A stretch of DNA of 64,000 nt from Brevibacillus sp. JNUCC-41 (GTDB taxonomy: Bacteria > Bacillota > Bacilli > Bacillales > DSM-1321). Location: assembly GCF_014844095.1 (NCBI RefSeq), contig NZ_CP062163.1, forward strand, positions 3,815,501 through 3,879,500, in the 5' to 3' direction. The notes below the pieces were generated by a model. That model was not told the DNA's origin, searched no databases, and saw only the letters and a list, made by a program, of their open reading frames with translations. A program made the translations under genes and the position numbers. Shown here piece after piece: positions 1 through 9,291 of the stretch (positions are counted from its first letter, which is position 1; each line of letters opens with the position of its first letter).

Positions 1-1
1 T

Positions 2-775
2 ATTGATGATAACGGCCAAAAATTCGATTTATGGATTTATTTGACGTATCTTGCTGCCTATACGAAGCACATTGCGTTAGTAACAGGAAGTGTAGTTCTC
101 CCTTTGCGCCACCCCGTCAGGGTAGCTAAGGAAGCTGCATCAATAGACCAATTGTTTCCAGGTCGATTGATTATGGGAGTGGCATCAGGGGACAGGGAAA
201 AAGATTTTACAGCTTTAGGGATATCTAAGCAAGAAAGCGGTCCGTTATTTAAAGAAAATTTCGAAATTCTCGACCGGCTGTTAAAAGAGGATCAGCCGAC
301 AATCCACAGCCACGCCGGGCTTATCGATGGTACAGATATGAGGTTAATCCCAAAGCCTGTATCTTCGATTCCGACCATGGTGACTGGATTTAGCAATCAG
401 TCTATCAATTGGATAGCCAGGAATGGTGATGGGTGGCTTCAATACCCAAGAAGCATTATTCAGCAGGCGCAGCTTATCCAGGATTATCGTGCTTTAACTG
501 AAGTTCAAGCTCCAGAAGATTTTAAACCCTTCTCTCAAAGCTTGTTCATCAATTTATTGGAAAATCCCGATGAAATGCCTGTACCCATACCCTTAGGCTA
601 TTCCGTGGGAAGAAACCGTTTAGTTGATCTACTTCATCAATTTCAAGAGATTGGTGTCAACCATTTGGCGTTTGTTCTGTATTTTTCCAAGCGCCCTCCA
701 GAGGAAGTAATCCAGGAGCTTGGAGAATTTGTTTTACCCAACTTTCCAACCCATAAAGGTACAGGCCAGCTATAA
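2..775 (+). CDS. LLM-class flavin-dependent oxidoreductase, 5'-truncated by window edge
   Basis: The reading frame is open to the first bases of the window, so the N-terminus lies outside; at least 257 codons are visible. The protein belongs to the luciferase-like monooxygenase family (FMN or F420-type TIM barrel). The segment HPVRVAKEAASIDQLFPGRL, followed by GVASGDREKDF, is the typical barrel core where flavin phosphate binds. Length and motifs resemble the single-chain TIGR03571-like branch of unknown substrate. It is followed after 29 bp by a second family member, so a shared transcript is likely. The family is secure; the substrate is not predictable. Confidence 0.85.
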   Translation: MDDNGQKFDLWIYLTYLAAYTKHIALVTGSVVLPLRHPVRVAKEAASIDQLFPGRLIMGVASGDREKDFTALGISKQESGPLFKENFEILDRLLKEDQPTIHSHAGLIDGTDMRLIPKPVSSIPTMVTGFSNQSINWIARNGDGWLQYPRSIIQQAQLIQDYRALTEVQAPEDFKPFSQSLFINLLENPDEMPVPIPLGYSVGRNRLVDLLHQFQEIGVNHLAFVLYFSKRPPEEVIQELGEFVLPNFPTHKGTGQL

Positions 776-804
776 AAAATTCAATTGTATAAAGGGGAAG
801 AATT

Positions 805-1806
805 ATGACAAAGAAAATAGAACTTTCAGTACTAGATCCCTCCCCAATAGTCGAGGGGGGATCAGCCGAACTTTCCCTTCAAAACACGCTTGATCTAGCA
901 AAGAAAACAGAGCAGTGGGGATATAAACGGTTTTGGCTTGCTGAACATCATAATTGGGCAGGAATGGCGAGTTCAGCATCCCCAATCGTAATTGGACGAG
1001 TAGCCTCTGTCACGGAAAAAATGCGTATTGGATCAGGCGCAATGCTGCTTTCCCATCATTCTCCGCTTTCCGTGGCAGAGCAATTTGGAACATTAGAAAC
1101 CTTCTTCCCTGGCCGGATCGACCTTGGATTGGGGCGGGCACCTGGCACCGACCAATATACAGCAAATGTATTGCGGCAGCGGGTTGCTGGTGAACCTGAA
1201 TTTGATGCCCGGCTTGAGGAGCTTATCGCATATCTTTATGGTACAGGAACAGCCACTAAGAATGGTTCATTTAGCATTCACGCCATTCCCGGCGAAAAAA
1301 CAAATGTGCCAATTTGGCTGTTAGGTTCAGGGTTTTATAGTGCACAATTGTCTGGGATGCTTGGGTTACCATTCTCTTTCGCGGGACATTTTGCTCCAGG
1401 TAACATGATGGAGGCCATAAAACTATACCGGGATTATTTTCGTCCGTCTCAATTTTTGGAGGAGCCTTATGTACTGTTAGCCGTTCAAGTGGTGGCTGCT
1501 GATGAGAAACAGGAGGCACAAAGGCTTGCCACTTCGATGTATCAAAAATTTCTTTTGTTAACCCGTGGACAGCCTTCGCCCATTTTGCCACCAGTTGATA
1601 ATATGGACAAACTTTGGAACGATAATGAACGCAGGGCAGTTGAAGAACAGCTTTTCACTTCCATCATCGGGGACCCTGCAGGTGTGAAGCAGCAGCTCCA
1701 TGAGTTAATAGAAAAGACTGACGCTGATGAAGTTATGGCTCATACAGAGATCTTTGATCATAAGGCACGGCTGCGCTCTTATGAAATTTTGGCTCAGGCG
1801 CAGTAA
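805..1806 (+). CDS. LLM-class flavin-dependent oxidoreductase (MsnO8/YwcH-like)
   Basis: A 333-residue luciferase-like monooxygenase. The family signature FWLAEHHN lies near residue 45, and the barrel motif [15 protein letters not shown] is near residues 100-115. Members resemble alkanal monooxygenase alpha chains but usually act as FMN-dependent oxidoreductases of unknown substrate. The ATG is preceded by AAAGGGGAAG at good spacing. It is a close paralogue of the next gene (1968-2993), sharing LAEHHN, GRAPGTD and the C-terminal DHKARL.SYEILA. The tandem arrangement of three LLM genes suggests duplication and a role in oxidising small xenobiotics or sulfur compounds, which is inference. Confidence 0.9.
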   Translation: MTKKIELSVLDPSPIVEGGSAELSLQNTLDLAKKTEQWGYKRFWLAEHHNWAGMASSASPIVIGRVASVTEKMRIGSGAMLLSHHSPLSVAEQFGTLETFFPGRIDLGLGRAPGTDQYTANVLRQRVAGEPEFDARLEELIAYLYGTGTATKNGSFSIHAIPGEKTNVPIWLLGSGFYSAQLSGMLGLPFSFAGHFAPGNMMEAIKLYRDYFRPSQFLEEPYVLLAVQVVAADEKQEAQRLATSMYQKFLLLTRGQPSPILPPVDNMDKLWNDNERRAVEEQLFTSIIGDPAGVKQQLHELIEKTDADEVMAHTEIFDHKARLRSYEILAQAQ

Positions 1807-1967
1807 ATTAAACAGTGTCTAGTCTAATCAAGGATGTATTTTCTGCAGATATTAAATCAGTTAAATTAATGTGATTTAGATTGAAGCAGTAAAAGAGGAC
1901 AAAGAATAAAACCTATAAATTCTTTTATAGGTTTGAAGCGAAATTTTTAAAGAAAGAAGATGAGCAT

Positions 1968-2993
1968 ATGCCTGAAAATGATACAAAACAAATTACGGAT
2001 ATTCCATTCTCGGTCCTCGATCTCTCTCCAATTGCAGAAGGAAGGACGCCGGCTGATTCTTTTCACAATACTTTGGAGCTGGCCCAGCTCGCTGAAAAGC
2101 TGGGGTATAACCGATATTGGCTCGCTGAGCATCATAATATGCCATTTATCGCCAGCTCTGCAACATCGGTAGTCATTTCCCATGTTGCAGCAGGTACATC
2201 AAAAATCCGGGTTGGTTCAGGCGGCATTATGCTGCCGAATCATGCACCTCTTGTTATTGCTGAGCAATTTGGTACTCTGGAATCATTATATCCAGGACGT
2301 ATTGATCTTGGCTTGGGCCGTGCACCAGGCACTGATCAGCTTACCGCACGTGCATTAAGACGTGACTTGAGAAGTTCAGGAGAAGATTTCCCTGAGCAGC
2401 TGGCTGAGCTCCGGAATTACTTTGACCCTTCCCTGGCACAAGGATATAGTCATGTTAGAGCAATTCCGGGTGAGGGATTAAACATACCTATTTGGCTGTT
2501 AGGTTCGAGCGGATACAGTGCCCAACTGGCAGGAGAGCTTGGACTGCCGTTTGCATTTGCGAGCCATTTCTCGCCGCATAACACACTGCCGGCTATCCAG
2601 CTGTACCGCCGTTCGTTTAAGCCTTCTAAAGTACTGGACAAGCCGCATGCAATGGTAGGGCTAAACATCATTGCGGCCGATACAGATCAAGAAGCTGAGC
2701 GGCTCGCTACAACATTGCAGCAGCAGTTCCTGAATTTGATGCGCGGGAAGGAAGTCCCATTGCAGCCGCCAGTGGATAATATTAATGATATAGCGAGCGA
2801 CTATGAAATAGCTGCCCTTGAGAATCAATTAGGAACTTCGATTGTCGGCAGTCCTCAAATCGTAAAAGAAAAGCTGGAAAAGGTTCTGGATGAAAGTCAA
2901 GCCGATGAAATTATGGCAATCGCCCAGGTTTACGATCATAAGGCCCGCCTCCATTCCTATGAAATATTGGCAGAAATTACTCAGCTAAAATAG
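1968..2993 (+). CDS. LLM-class flavin-dependent oxidoreductase, paralogue of 805-1806
   Basis: A 341-residue luciferase-like monooxygenase with the motifs YWLAEHHN and [16 protein letters not shown], and the same C-terminal [14 protein letters not shown] as its neighbour, so the pair arose by tandem duplication. The start ATG follows an A/G-rich AAAGAAAGAAGATGAG stretch, a modest ribosome site. The 160-bp gap upstream has no clear terminator. Downstream lies a broken flavin oxidoreductase of another family (3000-3411). Function beyond FMN-dependent monooxygenation or oxidoreduction cannot be assigned. Confidence 0.9.
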   Translation: MPENDTKQITDIPFSVLDLSPIAEGRTPADSFHNTLELAQLAEKLGYNRYWLAEHHNMPFIASSATSVVISHVAAGTSKIRVGSGGIMLPNHAPLVIAEQFGTLESLYPGRIDLGLGRAPGTDQLTARALRRDLRSSGEDFPEQLAELRNYFDPSLAQGYSHVRAIPGEGLNIPIWLLGSSGYSAQLAGELGLPFAFASHFSPHNTLPAIQLYRRSFKPSKVLDKPHAMVGLNIIAADTDQEAERLATTLQQQFLNLMRGKEVPLQPPVDNINDIASDYEIAALENQLGTSIVGSPQIVKEKLEKVLDESQADEIMAIAQVYDHKARLHSYEILAEITQLK

Positions 2994-2999
2994 GTCAAA

Positions 3000-3411
3000 A
3001 CTGGCATCACCATGGAAGAAACGTTGCAATTAGTTACAAGTTAGCGGACCAGGACCTGGATTATCTCCATATTTCTGTCGGCGGCTTTTGGAACGGATCA
3101 ATCTGTGATGATAACAATCAGACATCCCGAGTTGTTATGATCCATGAGCGTGTCGGCGATCGTGTTCCTGTGATGGGTGTTGGGATGCTGCGGACACCCG
3201 ATGAAGTGATGAAAGCATTTGCAATAGGTGTACCTTTAATCGCTTTAGGGAGGGAGTTGATAATGGGACCTCAGTGGGTACAAAAGTACAAGCCAGTGAA
3301 GAAGACGAAATCCTTACAACATTATCTAAAAAAGATCAAAAAGAACTGGCTATTTCTGATAAAATGTGGGAGTACTATACTGGCATCCCTGGCTGGCTTC
3401 CTATTGTATAA
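3000..3411 (+). pseudogene. Old Yellow Enzyme-type NADH:flavin oxidoreductase, C-terminal remnant
   Basis: Only the C-terminal third of an Old Yellow Enzyme (YqjM-like) protein remains. Readable pieces are DYLHISVGGFWNG, the barrel segment RVPVMGVGMLRTPDEVMKAF, and IALGRELIMGPQWVQK. A frameshift near 3290 moves the true end, which reads ISDKMWEYYTGIPGWLPIV and stops at 3409-3411. Another shift near 3043 separates MEETLQLV from KLADQDLDYLHIS. The N-terminal FMN-binding half is missing. With no intact start and at least two frameshifts it is a dead gene. Confidence 0.8.
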
Positions 3412-3680
3412 GGAGTTCACTTATCTCATTTCATCTTTGCTTCCTTGAATTGTTCAACAAAAAATGGGAATCATGATGATAATTGTCCTTGCTCAGCAAG
3501 TATAAGAATATACCTTATACTAAACAAGACGGAACATTTTAAAGGGAAACCATCTTAGTGGTTTCCCTCCTTTATTGAGTATTAGAGCAGAAAATCAGCC
3601 ATAGTTCATTTGTTTATGACTAGAAATTATTGTTAATATATAATCAACAATAGACGCCCATAGAAAGGATTGTATCTAAA

Positions 3681-3860
3681 GTGAACCTGGGATTAAAAGA
3701 TAAAAAAGCACTCGTGACAGGCGGCAGTAAAGGTATTGGAAAAGCAATTGCTGTCGCGTTTGCCAAGGAAGGCACCAACCAATGTTGTAATTTGTGGTCG
3801 TGGTGAAGAAGCATTAAAAGAAGCAGCAGCAGAAATTGAAAAGCTGGGAGGCAATAGGTT
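3681..3860 (+). pseudogene. Short-chain dehydrogenase N-terminal fragment interrupted by IS debris
   Basis: Starting at a GTG, the sequence reads as the Rossmann N-terminus of a short-chain dehydrogenase (FabG-like): KDKKALVTGGSKGIGKAIAV carries the TGxxxGIG cofactor motif. A one-base shift near 3775 is followed by VVICGRGEEALKEAAAEIEK, which is beta-2 with the NADP-type arginine. The gene stops at about 3860, where it runs directly into the 3' part of an IS3-family transposase on the other strand. The rest of the dehydrogenase is not in the window. Confidence 0.75.
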
Positions 3861-4859
3861 TTAATATGGAGAATGGGTGAATCTTTCGATTCCAAGCGAT
3901 CAAAGGCTTTATCCAGCATTTTGGAAACGAGGATAAACAGGCCGAGATTCGATATTATAGGCGATGATTTCTCCATTAAACAGGTCAAGAATAGTCGATA
4001 AGTATAGTTTTTCCCCAGCTAGATGGAATTCCGTGACGTCTGTCACCCATTTTTCATTGGACTTTGCCGCCTTGAAATCACGTGCTAGGATGTTGGGCGC
4101 AATCTTGCCGATTTTCCCTTTTTACGAACGGTATTTCTTCATGCGAACCAATGACTTCAATCCTAGTTCATTCATCAATCGGAGAACTGTTTTATGATTG
4201 ATGTGAGCACCTCGGTTAAGTAATTCTAGGGTAATACGCCGATACCCATAACGCCCTTTATACGTATGTAAAATCTCTTTGATAAGGGATTTAATTTCTG
4301 TGTATTTATCCTCACGCTCGAAGGCGTTTACCCAATAAATAGGACTCCGTGCCATTTTAGAAATGGATAGAAGCAGACTTAAATCATGGACTACTTTCGC
4401 TTTTTCTTTCTTTGTAAGGCTTCCTTTTCTTGAACTAAGGCATTCAACTTTTTTAGATAGGCATTCTCCGCACGTAAGTATTCTAATTCGGCAATAAGTG
4501 CTTCTTGAGAGCCATTAGCTGGTGATTTTTTCTTAGTATCTTTTTTCATGGATAGACGCCCCTTTCTCTTTGGTTTAAGGGCGCCTATATCTCCTTTCTT
4601 AAACTGATTTGTCCAGTTAAAAAGTGTAGGCTCGGAAGGAAGGTTATAGTGTACAGCGGTCTCGTTGATCGATGCCCATATTCGTTCATATATTTTAGTA
4701 CCTCTAGTTTAAAGGGCAGAGTGTAATTTGTATAGGATGAAACAAGTCCTTCCATCCCATGTTTTAGATAGCGTGCGACCCATCTTTTCAGAGGGGATAC
4801 TCTAAAACTGCATTTGATTTTTCATCTATCGTATATTTAGTCAAAAAAACTGCACCCCA
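3861..4859 (-). mobile_element. IS3-family (IS150-group-like) element, decayed and 3'-truncated
   Basis: On the minus strand an orfA/orfB pair is recognisable. The orfA region carries ELEYLRAENAYLKKLNALVQ, the leucine-zipper-like coil of IS150-type OrfA. OrfB shows KMARSPIYWVN, KGRYGYRRITLELLNRG and [20 protein letters not shown] with the first catalytic Asp. It then shifts frame and ends at PILH, just before the second catalytic Asp, at about 3861. The upstream end begins with TGGGGTGCAGTTTTTTTGAC (complement of 4840-4859), which fits a terminal repeat. Several frameshifts and the missing 3' end make it inactive. Confidence 0.75.
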
Positions 4860-5035
4860 ATTGTTTTTTTGATACAACTTTATTGTCAGGTAAAGTACCA
4901 TAATTGAAACCGAGAAATAAGATGGAAAACTGATGTATTTACTGTTTTTATATGGATCTGTTGGATTGGTGATGGAGTTAGTATAGTTTCATGGACACAT
5001 TTTAGTTAAGTCCTTACAATGATTTTTGAGAGGAT

Positions 5036-5320
5036 GTGTCCGTCTTGGAACGTAAGAATACAGGTAAAAAATATAATAATGAATTCAAGAAGACTATTGT
5101 AGATCTTTATCAATCGGGTAATTCGGTCAAAGAATTAAGCTGCGAATATGGCGTATCAGAAGTTACCATTTATAAATGGTTTAAGGAATTTACTCTTATC
5201 GGTTTAGGGGAAGATTCCATGACTCCAAAGGAATTAGCTGCCATACAGAAGGAAAACCTTCGGTTAAAGCAAGAAGTTGAAATCTTAAAAAAGGCTATGG
5301 CCATATTCGCGAAAAAGTAA
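5036..5320 (+). CDS. IS3-family transposase OrfA
   Basis: A 94-residue protein with an N-terminal helix-turn-helix (EFKKTIVDLYQSGNSVKELS, then EYGVSEVTIYKWFKEF) and a C-terminal coil ending KQEVEILKKAMAIFAKK, the standard shape of IS3-family OrfA, which binds the inverted repeats. The likely start is GTG at 5036. The end overlaps OrfB in the minus-one frame at an AAAAAG run (near 5312), as expected for frameshift-made OrfAB transposase. OrfA is intact but its partner is broken. Confidence 0.85.
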   Translation: MSVLERKNTGKKYNNEFKKTIVDLYQSGNSVKELSCEYGVSEVTIYKWFKEFTLIGLGEDSMTPKELAAIQKENLRLKQEVEILKKAMAIFAKK

Positions 5321-6169
5321 CCGAGACAGATCATACCGAATTTATTGAGGAACACAAGAAACAATATCCCGTACAGAAGATGTGTGAAATACTAGAAATC
5401 CCAAAAAGCAGCCATTATCAGTCCCTTCAAATAGTCGTATCAAATCGCGAACAGTAAAACCAAGAACTCACGAAGGAAATTCATCTCATTTACCTGGAAA
5501 GCAAGGGACGATATGGGGCTCCAAAGATTCATGAAAGCTTATTAACCAAAGGATTTTCCCTAAGTCTAAAACGTGTTCAACGTCTAATGAGCAAGGCGAG
5601 TATTCGTTCTATCACGAAGAAAAAATACCGTCCTTATCCATCAAAAGAAAAGGTTAGATAATTTGCTTAAACGAGACTTTACTACCCAGACCATTAATGA
5701 GAAATGGGTAGCTGATATTACGTATATCCACACATTAAAAGACGGATGGTGTTATTTAGCTTCGGTATTGGACCTTCATTCTAAGAAAATAGTAGGGTAT
5801 TCATTTTCTCGTTCAATGACGACAGAACTGGTCATAAAAGCTTTCAATAACGCACACCTATCACAAAAGCCCTCGGAGGGCTTAGTTCTTCATACAGATC
5901 TTGGCTCATAATATACAAGCAGTGAGTTTACTCAACATTTCCAAAACCATCATATTAAGCAATCCCTAAGTCAGAAAGGTTGTCCGTACGATAATGCTTG
6001 TATTGAATCCTTTCATGCCCTATTAAAAAAGGAAGAAGTCAACCACGTACAATATCTAGACTATCAAACAGCTAAATTAGCTATGTTCCAATTTATTGAA
6101 GGTTGGTATAACCGAAAAAGAATTCACAGCAGCTTGGGCTATCAAACCCCACAAGCCATTGAAGATTGA
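5310..6169 (+). pseudogene. IS3-family transposase OrfB, with two in-frame stops and a frameshift
   Basis: The DDE integrase core is readable: NEKWVADITYIHTLKDGWCY (first Asp), LVLHTDLGS (second Asp) and CPYDNACIESFHALLKKEE (the Glu), then the typical end FIEGWYNRKRIHSSLGYQTP. It is interrupted by TAA at 5455-5457, by a frameshift with a small deletion near 5660 after PSKEKV, and by TAA at 5909-5911 where a Gln codon (GSQYTS) is expected. All catalytic residues survive, so decay is recent but complete. Confidence 0.85.
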
Positions 6170-6249
6170 ATTAGGAATACAGCTTAAGATTTAACTTTTT
6201 AGTGTCCAAAATATTGACTCAAATCCAGTAGTTTAGGATTACTAGTGAT

Positions 6250-6276
6250 GAACCGTATCATAAATAAATGAGGTTT
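6250..6276 (+). repeat. Partial copy of a short dispersed hairpin element
   Basis: The sequence GAACCGTATCATAAATAAATGAGG recurs in variant form at 9293-9320 and 57111-57138 (pieces given here: GAACCGTATCATAA and AATGAGG). The other two copies also carry a matching CCTCATTTAGA arm about 20 bases upstream; here that arm is absent. Function is unknown; see 9271-9320. Confidence 0.45.
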
Positions 6277-6351
6277 CTAGTTAAAAGTTAAAAAGTATTT
6301 AATTCTTTGAATTCATTATTATCTTAATAAAAATAAGCACTCAGTCAAAAA

Positions 6352-6396
6352 AGAGTAGAATGCTGAAATTAATCTTAGCATTCTACTCTTTTTTTT
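6352..6396. terminator. Strong hairpin with T-run
   Basis: Arms AGAGTAGAATGCT (6352-6364) and AGCATTCTACTCT (6377-6389) pair perfectly and are followed by eight T residues on the plus strand. An A-run precedes the stem, so it could act on both strands. No intact gene ends just before it; it probably served a gene lost to IS insertion. Confidence 0.75.
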
Positions 6397-6422
6397 GTCT
6401 CTAATATCACCAAAATCTATTT

Positions 6423-6527
6423 GATGACCGCCGCCAAAGTTGATTCACTCCATTTGTGATGACCGCCGCCAAAGTTGATTCACTCCATTTGTGATTACCG
6501 TGGCCAAAAAGTAAGTTTTCACCTTTT
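6423..6527. repeat. Three 35-bp tandem repeats, possible IS21-type terminus
   Basis: Units at 6423-6457 and 6458-6492 are identical and begin GATGACCGCCGCCAAAGTTG. A third, diverged unit at 6493-6527 begins GATTACCGTGGCCAAAAAGT. There are no spacers between units. IS21-family elements carry multiple repeats of this size at their ends as transposase-binding sites. No istA or istB gene is nearby, so this may be a solo end left by deletion. The repeat is certain; the IS21 link is inference. Confidence 0.5.
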
Positions 6528-6655
6528 ATAAGTTTGTTTATTTTTGTTAGTAAATTAATATAAGGAAAAAAGACTTCAAAAGACAACTATCCCCTACTTT
6601 CAAACCATATGACAATTGCCAACTACTTTCAGAAAAAGATTATAAAAATTCAAAA

Positions 6656-6700
6656 GCAAGTGGAGAAAAACAACCTGTTTTTCTCCACTTGCTTTATTTT
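6656..6700. terminator. Intrinsic terminator-like hairpin
   Basis: Arms GCAAGTGGAGAAAAAC and GTTTTTCTCCACTTGC pair over 16 bp with a short loop and are followed by TTTATTTT. It isolates the phosphatase gene downstream from whatever lay upstream. Confidence 0.7.
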
Positions 6701-6730
6701 ATGGACTTATCGGACAGCCCCCTTGTGGAA

Positions 6731-6797
6731 TTAATAATATTAATATAAAAAATTAACATTATATTTATATAATTTTGGTTTAATTGAATTGTAAAAT
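6731..6797 (+). promoter_or_regulatory. Candidate PhoP box and -10 upstream of phoX
   Basis: Four 6-mers sit at exact 11-bp steps: TTAATA (6731), AATATA (6742), TTAACA (6753) and TTTATA (6764). Three match the Bacillus PhoP half-site TT(A/C/T)A(C/T)A. A -10-like TAAAAT follows at 6792, about 22 bp after the last repeat. This spacing is typical of PhoP~P-activated promoters, and the downstream gene encodes a phosphatase. The region is AT-rich, so chance matches are possible. Confidence 0.5.
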
Positions 6798-6823
6798 ATA
6801 AATCTCCTTGGAGGAATCATTAG

Positions 6824-8764
6824 ATGATTAATAAGAAAATTGTGAAAACAGGAGCTACTTTAGCACTTGCCTTAGCTATTACAGTTCCAGCACTATCACC
6901 GACAGCAGCTACTGCGAAGGAAAATAGTAAAATTGAATCTGTTAAATTTAATGGAATGAAAGCACCAGCTACCATCGATGAAATGGTAAAAACATATACA
7001 ACTGCAACCGTTGATGTAAAATATAGCAATGGAAAAGTAAAAACATTTCCGTTGTCCTACAACTACCTTTTTAAATCGGAAGATAAGGTAGCAACCGTTA
7101 AAGGTGAAAAAATTCCTGCAGGTACACCAATTGATGTAAAAGGAAACCCAATTAAGGATCCAAGCAGCACAGACGGAAAATATTTTGTTTCAGATGCTCC
7201 GGATTCAAATAGCTTATTAATGCCAATTGACGGCAAACTTTATATGGTTACACATTATGAATATCAAACAATTGATGCTGCTGGTCAATCAGCATACGGT
7301 TTAGTCCCAGCATCTATGTCTTTAACTGAGTTGGAACAGGACAAAAAAACAGGTGAACTTAAACCTGTTAAAGTAGAAAAAATCGATTTTTCGGCAGTAA
7401 ATGGACTTTGGATTCCATGTAATGGTTCTTTATCACCATGGAATACACATTTAGGTTCAGAAGAGTATGAGCCAGATGCTCGTCAATTTGCGGACCCTAC
7501 ATCAAAAACAAGAAGTCAAGTTGAAACATTTGCTCAATTCTATTTTGGAAATAAAGCAAAGGCTAATCCTTATTTCTATGGCTACACTCCTGAAATTACA
7601 GTAGATAAGAAGGGGAAAGCATCGGCTGTAAAACATTACAGTACAGGGCGTTTCTCCCATGAGTTAGCTAAAGTAATGCCTGATAACAAAACTGTATTTT
7701 ACGGTGATGATGGTGGTAATACAGGAATGTTTATGTATATAGCCGATAAAGCAAAAGATTTATCAGCGGGTACACTATATGCAGCTAAATTTAAACAAAC
7801 AGGTACTGAAAATGGTGGTTCAGGAGACTTAGAATGGATTAATTTAGGACATACAACGGATAAAGAAGTGGAAAAAATTATTGACAGCGGCATTACATTC
7901 AATGATATTTTTGAAACTTCTGATGTACCAAAAGAAGGTTTTACAGCGATTAAACAATATTCATATGGTAAAACAGAATATCTAAAACTTAAACCTGGTA
8001 AAGAAAAAGCAGCTGCCTTCCTTGAAACACGCCGATACGCAGCAATGCTTGGTGCGACTACTGAATTTAACAAAATGGAAGGTTTAGCGCTTAACGAAAA
8101 GGATAAAAAAGTATATATTGCTATTTCCGATCAAAGTAAGAGTATGGAAAAAGATTCAACAGGAAAAGACCCAGCAGACCATCTCCAATTACCAAAAATT
8201 AAAGCTGGTGTAACCTATCAATTAGATTTACAAGGTGGTCAAAAGGATAGCGAAGGAAAGGCTATTCATAGCTCTTATGTAGCACCATCAATGTATGGAT
8301 TGGTGGTAGGCGAAGACATTCCTAATGCTGATGCATATGGAAACACTGCAAATGTAGACAAAGTAGCTAATCCCGATAACTTAAGTTATTCTGAAGCAAT
8401 GAGAACCCTCTTTATTGGTGAAGATAGCGGTGCTCACACAAATAACTATGTTTGGGCATATAATGTTGATACGAAAGAATTAAATCGTATTCTATCTGTT
8501 CCAGCAGGAGCCGAAGCAACTGGATTATTTGCTGCTGATGACCGCAATGGATTCTCATACATTTTCAGTAATTTCCAACATCCTGGTGATGAACTAGATG
8601 GTAAGTCAATTACAGCTGTTAACAAAGATGAATTACTTAAAGCTGTTGACGAACAAATTGGCATTAATAAAACAGGGGGGATTGGTTATATCTCTGGTAT
8701 ACCTTCTTTAACAAAATATAATAATGGTAAATATCAAAAAAGTTTAGAAATTGATAAAAAATGA
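6824..8764 (+). CDS. phoX: PhoX-family secreted alkaline phosphatase (DUF839)
   Basis: A 646-residue protein of the PhoX/DUF839 family, calcium- and iron-dependent phosphatases that release phosphate from organic esters outside the membrane. The N-terminus MINKKIVKTGATLALALAI leads into a signal peptide ending near TAATA. Family segments include NGLWIPCNGSLSPWNTHLGS, GRFSHELAKVMPDNKTVFYGDD, and LFIGEDSGAHTNNYVWAY. The start ATG follows GGAGG at ideal spacing. It is a single-gene unit behind a candidate Pho box and probably responds to phosphate starvation. The family is confident; the exact substrate is not. Confidence 0.88.
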   Translation: MINKKIVKTGATLALALAITVPALSPTAATAKENSKIESVKFNGMKAPATIDEMVKTYTTATVDVKYSNGKVKTFPLSYNYLFKSEDKVATVKGEKIPAGTPIDVKGNPIKDPSSTDGKYFVSDAPDSNSLLMPIDGKLYMVTHYEYQTIDAAGQSAYGLVPASMSLTELEQDKKTGELKPVKVEKIDFSAVNGLWIPCNGSLSPWNTHLGSEEYEPDARQFADPTSKTRSQVETFAQFYFGNKAKANPYFYGYTPEITVDKKGKASAVKHYSTGRFSHELAKVMPDNKTVFYGDDGGNTGMFMYIADKAKDLSAGTLYAAKFKQTGTENGGSGDLEWINLGHTTDKEVEKIIDSGITFNDIFETSDVPKEGFTAIKQYSYGKTEYLKLKPGKEKAAAFLETRRYAAMLGATTEFNKMEGLALNEKDKKVYIAISDQSKSMEKDSTGKDPADHLQLPKIKAGVTYQLDLQGGQKDSEGKAIHSSYVAPSMYGLVVGEDIPNADAYGNTANVDKVANPDNLSYSEAMRTLFIGEDSGAHTNNYVWAYNVDTKELNRILSVPAGAEATGLFAADDRNGFSYIFSNFQHPGDELDGKSITAVNKDELLKAVDEQIGINKTGGIGYISGIPSLTKYNNGKYQKSLEIDKK

Positions 8765-8787
8765 TAAGTTTAAATTAGGTAATGAAC

Positions 8788-8865
8788 CTAAATGAAGGAA
8801 CACAAATTTACGTAACGGCAACTGATGCAGCCGGACATATAAGCGCTTATAAAGTTACTAAGTAA
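8788..8865 (+). pseudogene. C-terminal scrap of an Ig-like surface-protein domain
   Basis: Twenty-five codons read LNEGTQIYVTATDAAGHISA followed by YKVTK and a stop. The TATDAAGN.S pattern is the end of bacterial Ig-like repeats in Bacillus surface proteins. There is no start or ribosome site, so it is the tail of a deleted gene. Confidence 0.5.
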
Positions 8866-8926
8866 TGGATAAACTGGCTCCTAAAATGCCTTCAGTAAAT
8901 GAAGTTTTGTGCTTATAAAAATGAAA

Positions 8927-8972
8927 AGGGCTGTCATAAAAGTGATTTAAAAATGACTTTTGTGACAGCCCT
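8927..8972. terminator. Intrinsic terminator
   Basis: Arms AGGGCTGTCATAAAAGT and ACTTTTGTGACAGCCCT pair almost perfectly around a short AT-rich loop. It would end transcripts from the phoX side; it lacks a strong T-run, so confidence is moderate. Confidence 0.6.
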
Positions 8973-9102
8973 CATCCATTTTAATTTGGCTCTGTATTAT
9001 TTGTTGGGGTTAAGACACAATTTTGAAGCAATAAAAAAACGTAAACATCATATTTTTCTGAAGGTATAAATAATATAACAAGGGTTCTGAATGAAAAGCC
9101 TA

Positions 9103-9291
9103 TGGGTTTAGAAGGTTTAAACGCTCTCGAGCAAAAATTTTAATGGCAAAACAGTAAAAGAAATTGGGTCACATATTGGATATGGGTGATAACATTTATT
9201 CATCATCGCAACATTTGACGGAGAAAGTTTTATTGTAAAGTTTACTGAGGAAGTTAAGTGGAATAAAAAGCCTCATTTAGATACATTACGG
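9103..9291 (+). pseudogene. Degraded open frame of unknown family
   Basis: Three pieces in different frames read as one protein: MGLEGLNALEQKF, then NGKTVKEIGSHIGYG, then IATFDGESFIVKFTEEVKW. Two frameshifts and no ribosome site mark it as a remnant. I do not recognise the family. Confidence 0.35.

Larger units (their letters stand above)
4992..6209 (+). mobile_element. IS3-family insertion sequence with terminal inverted repeats, inactivated
   Basis: The element spans about 1.2 kb. The left end reads TGGACACATTTTAGTTAA from 4992. The right end, on the complement from 6209, reads TGGACACTAAAAAGTTAA, so the inverted repeats are nearly perfect. Inside are OrfA (5036-5320) and a broken OrfB. 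Length and gene order are normal for IS3. I see no clear flanking target duplication. It lies 130 bp from another decayed IS3-family element, so this stretch has taken repeated insertions. Confidence 0.8.

Noticed and set aside
5310..6169. Stop-codon recoding in the IS3 transposase
   Set aside because: Two TAA codons and a separate frameshift with deletion occur together; simple decay explains all three.
6423..6527. CRISPR array
   Set aside because: The 35-bp units are contiguous, without spacers, only three in number, and no cas genes are present.
7699..8073. Minus-strand gene antisense to phoX
   Set aside because: The frame follows the codon phase of phoX, has no ribosome site, and the plus-strand protein is a clear family member.
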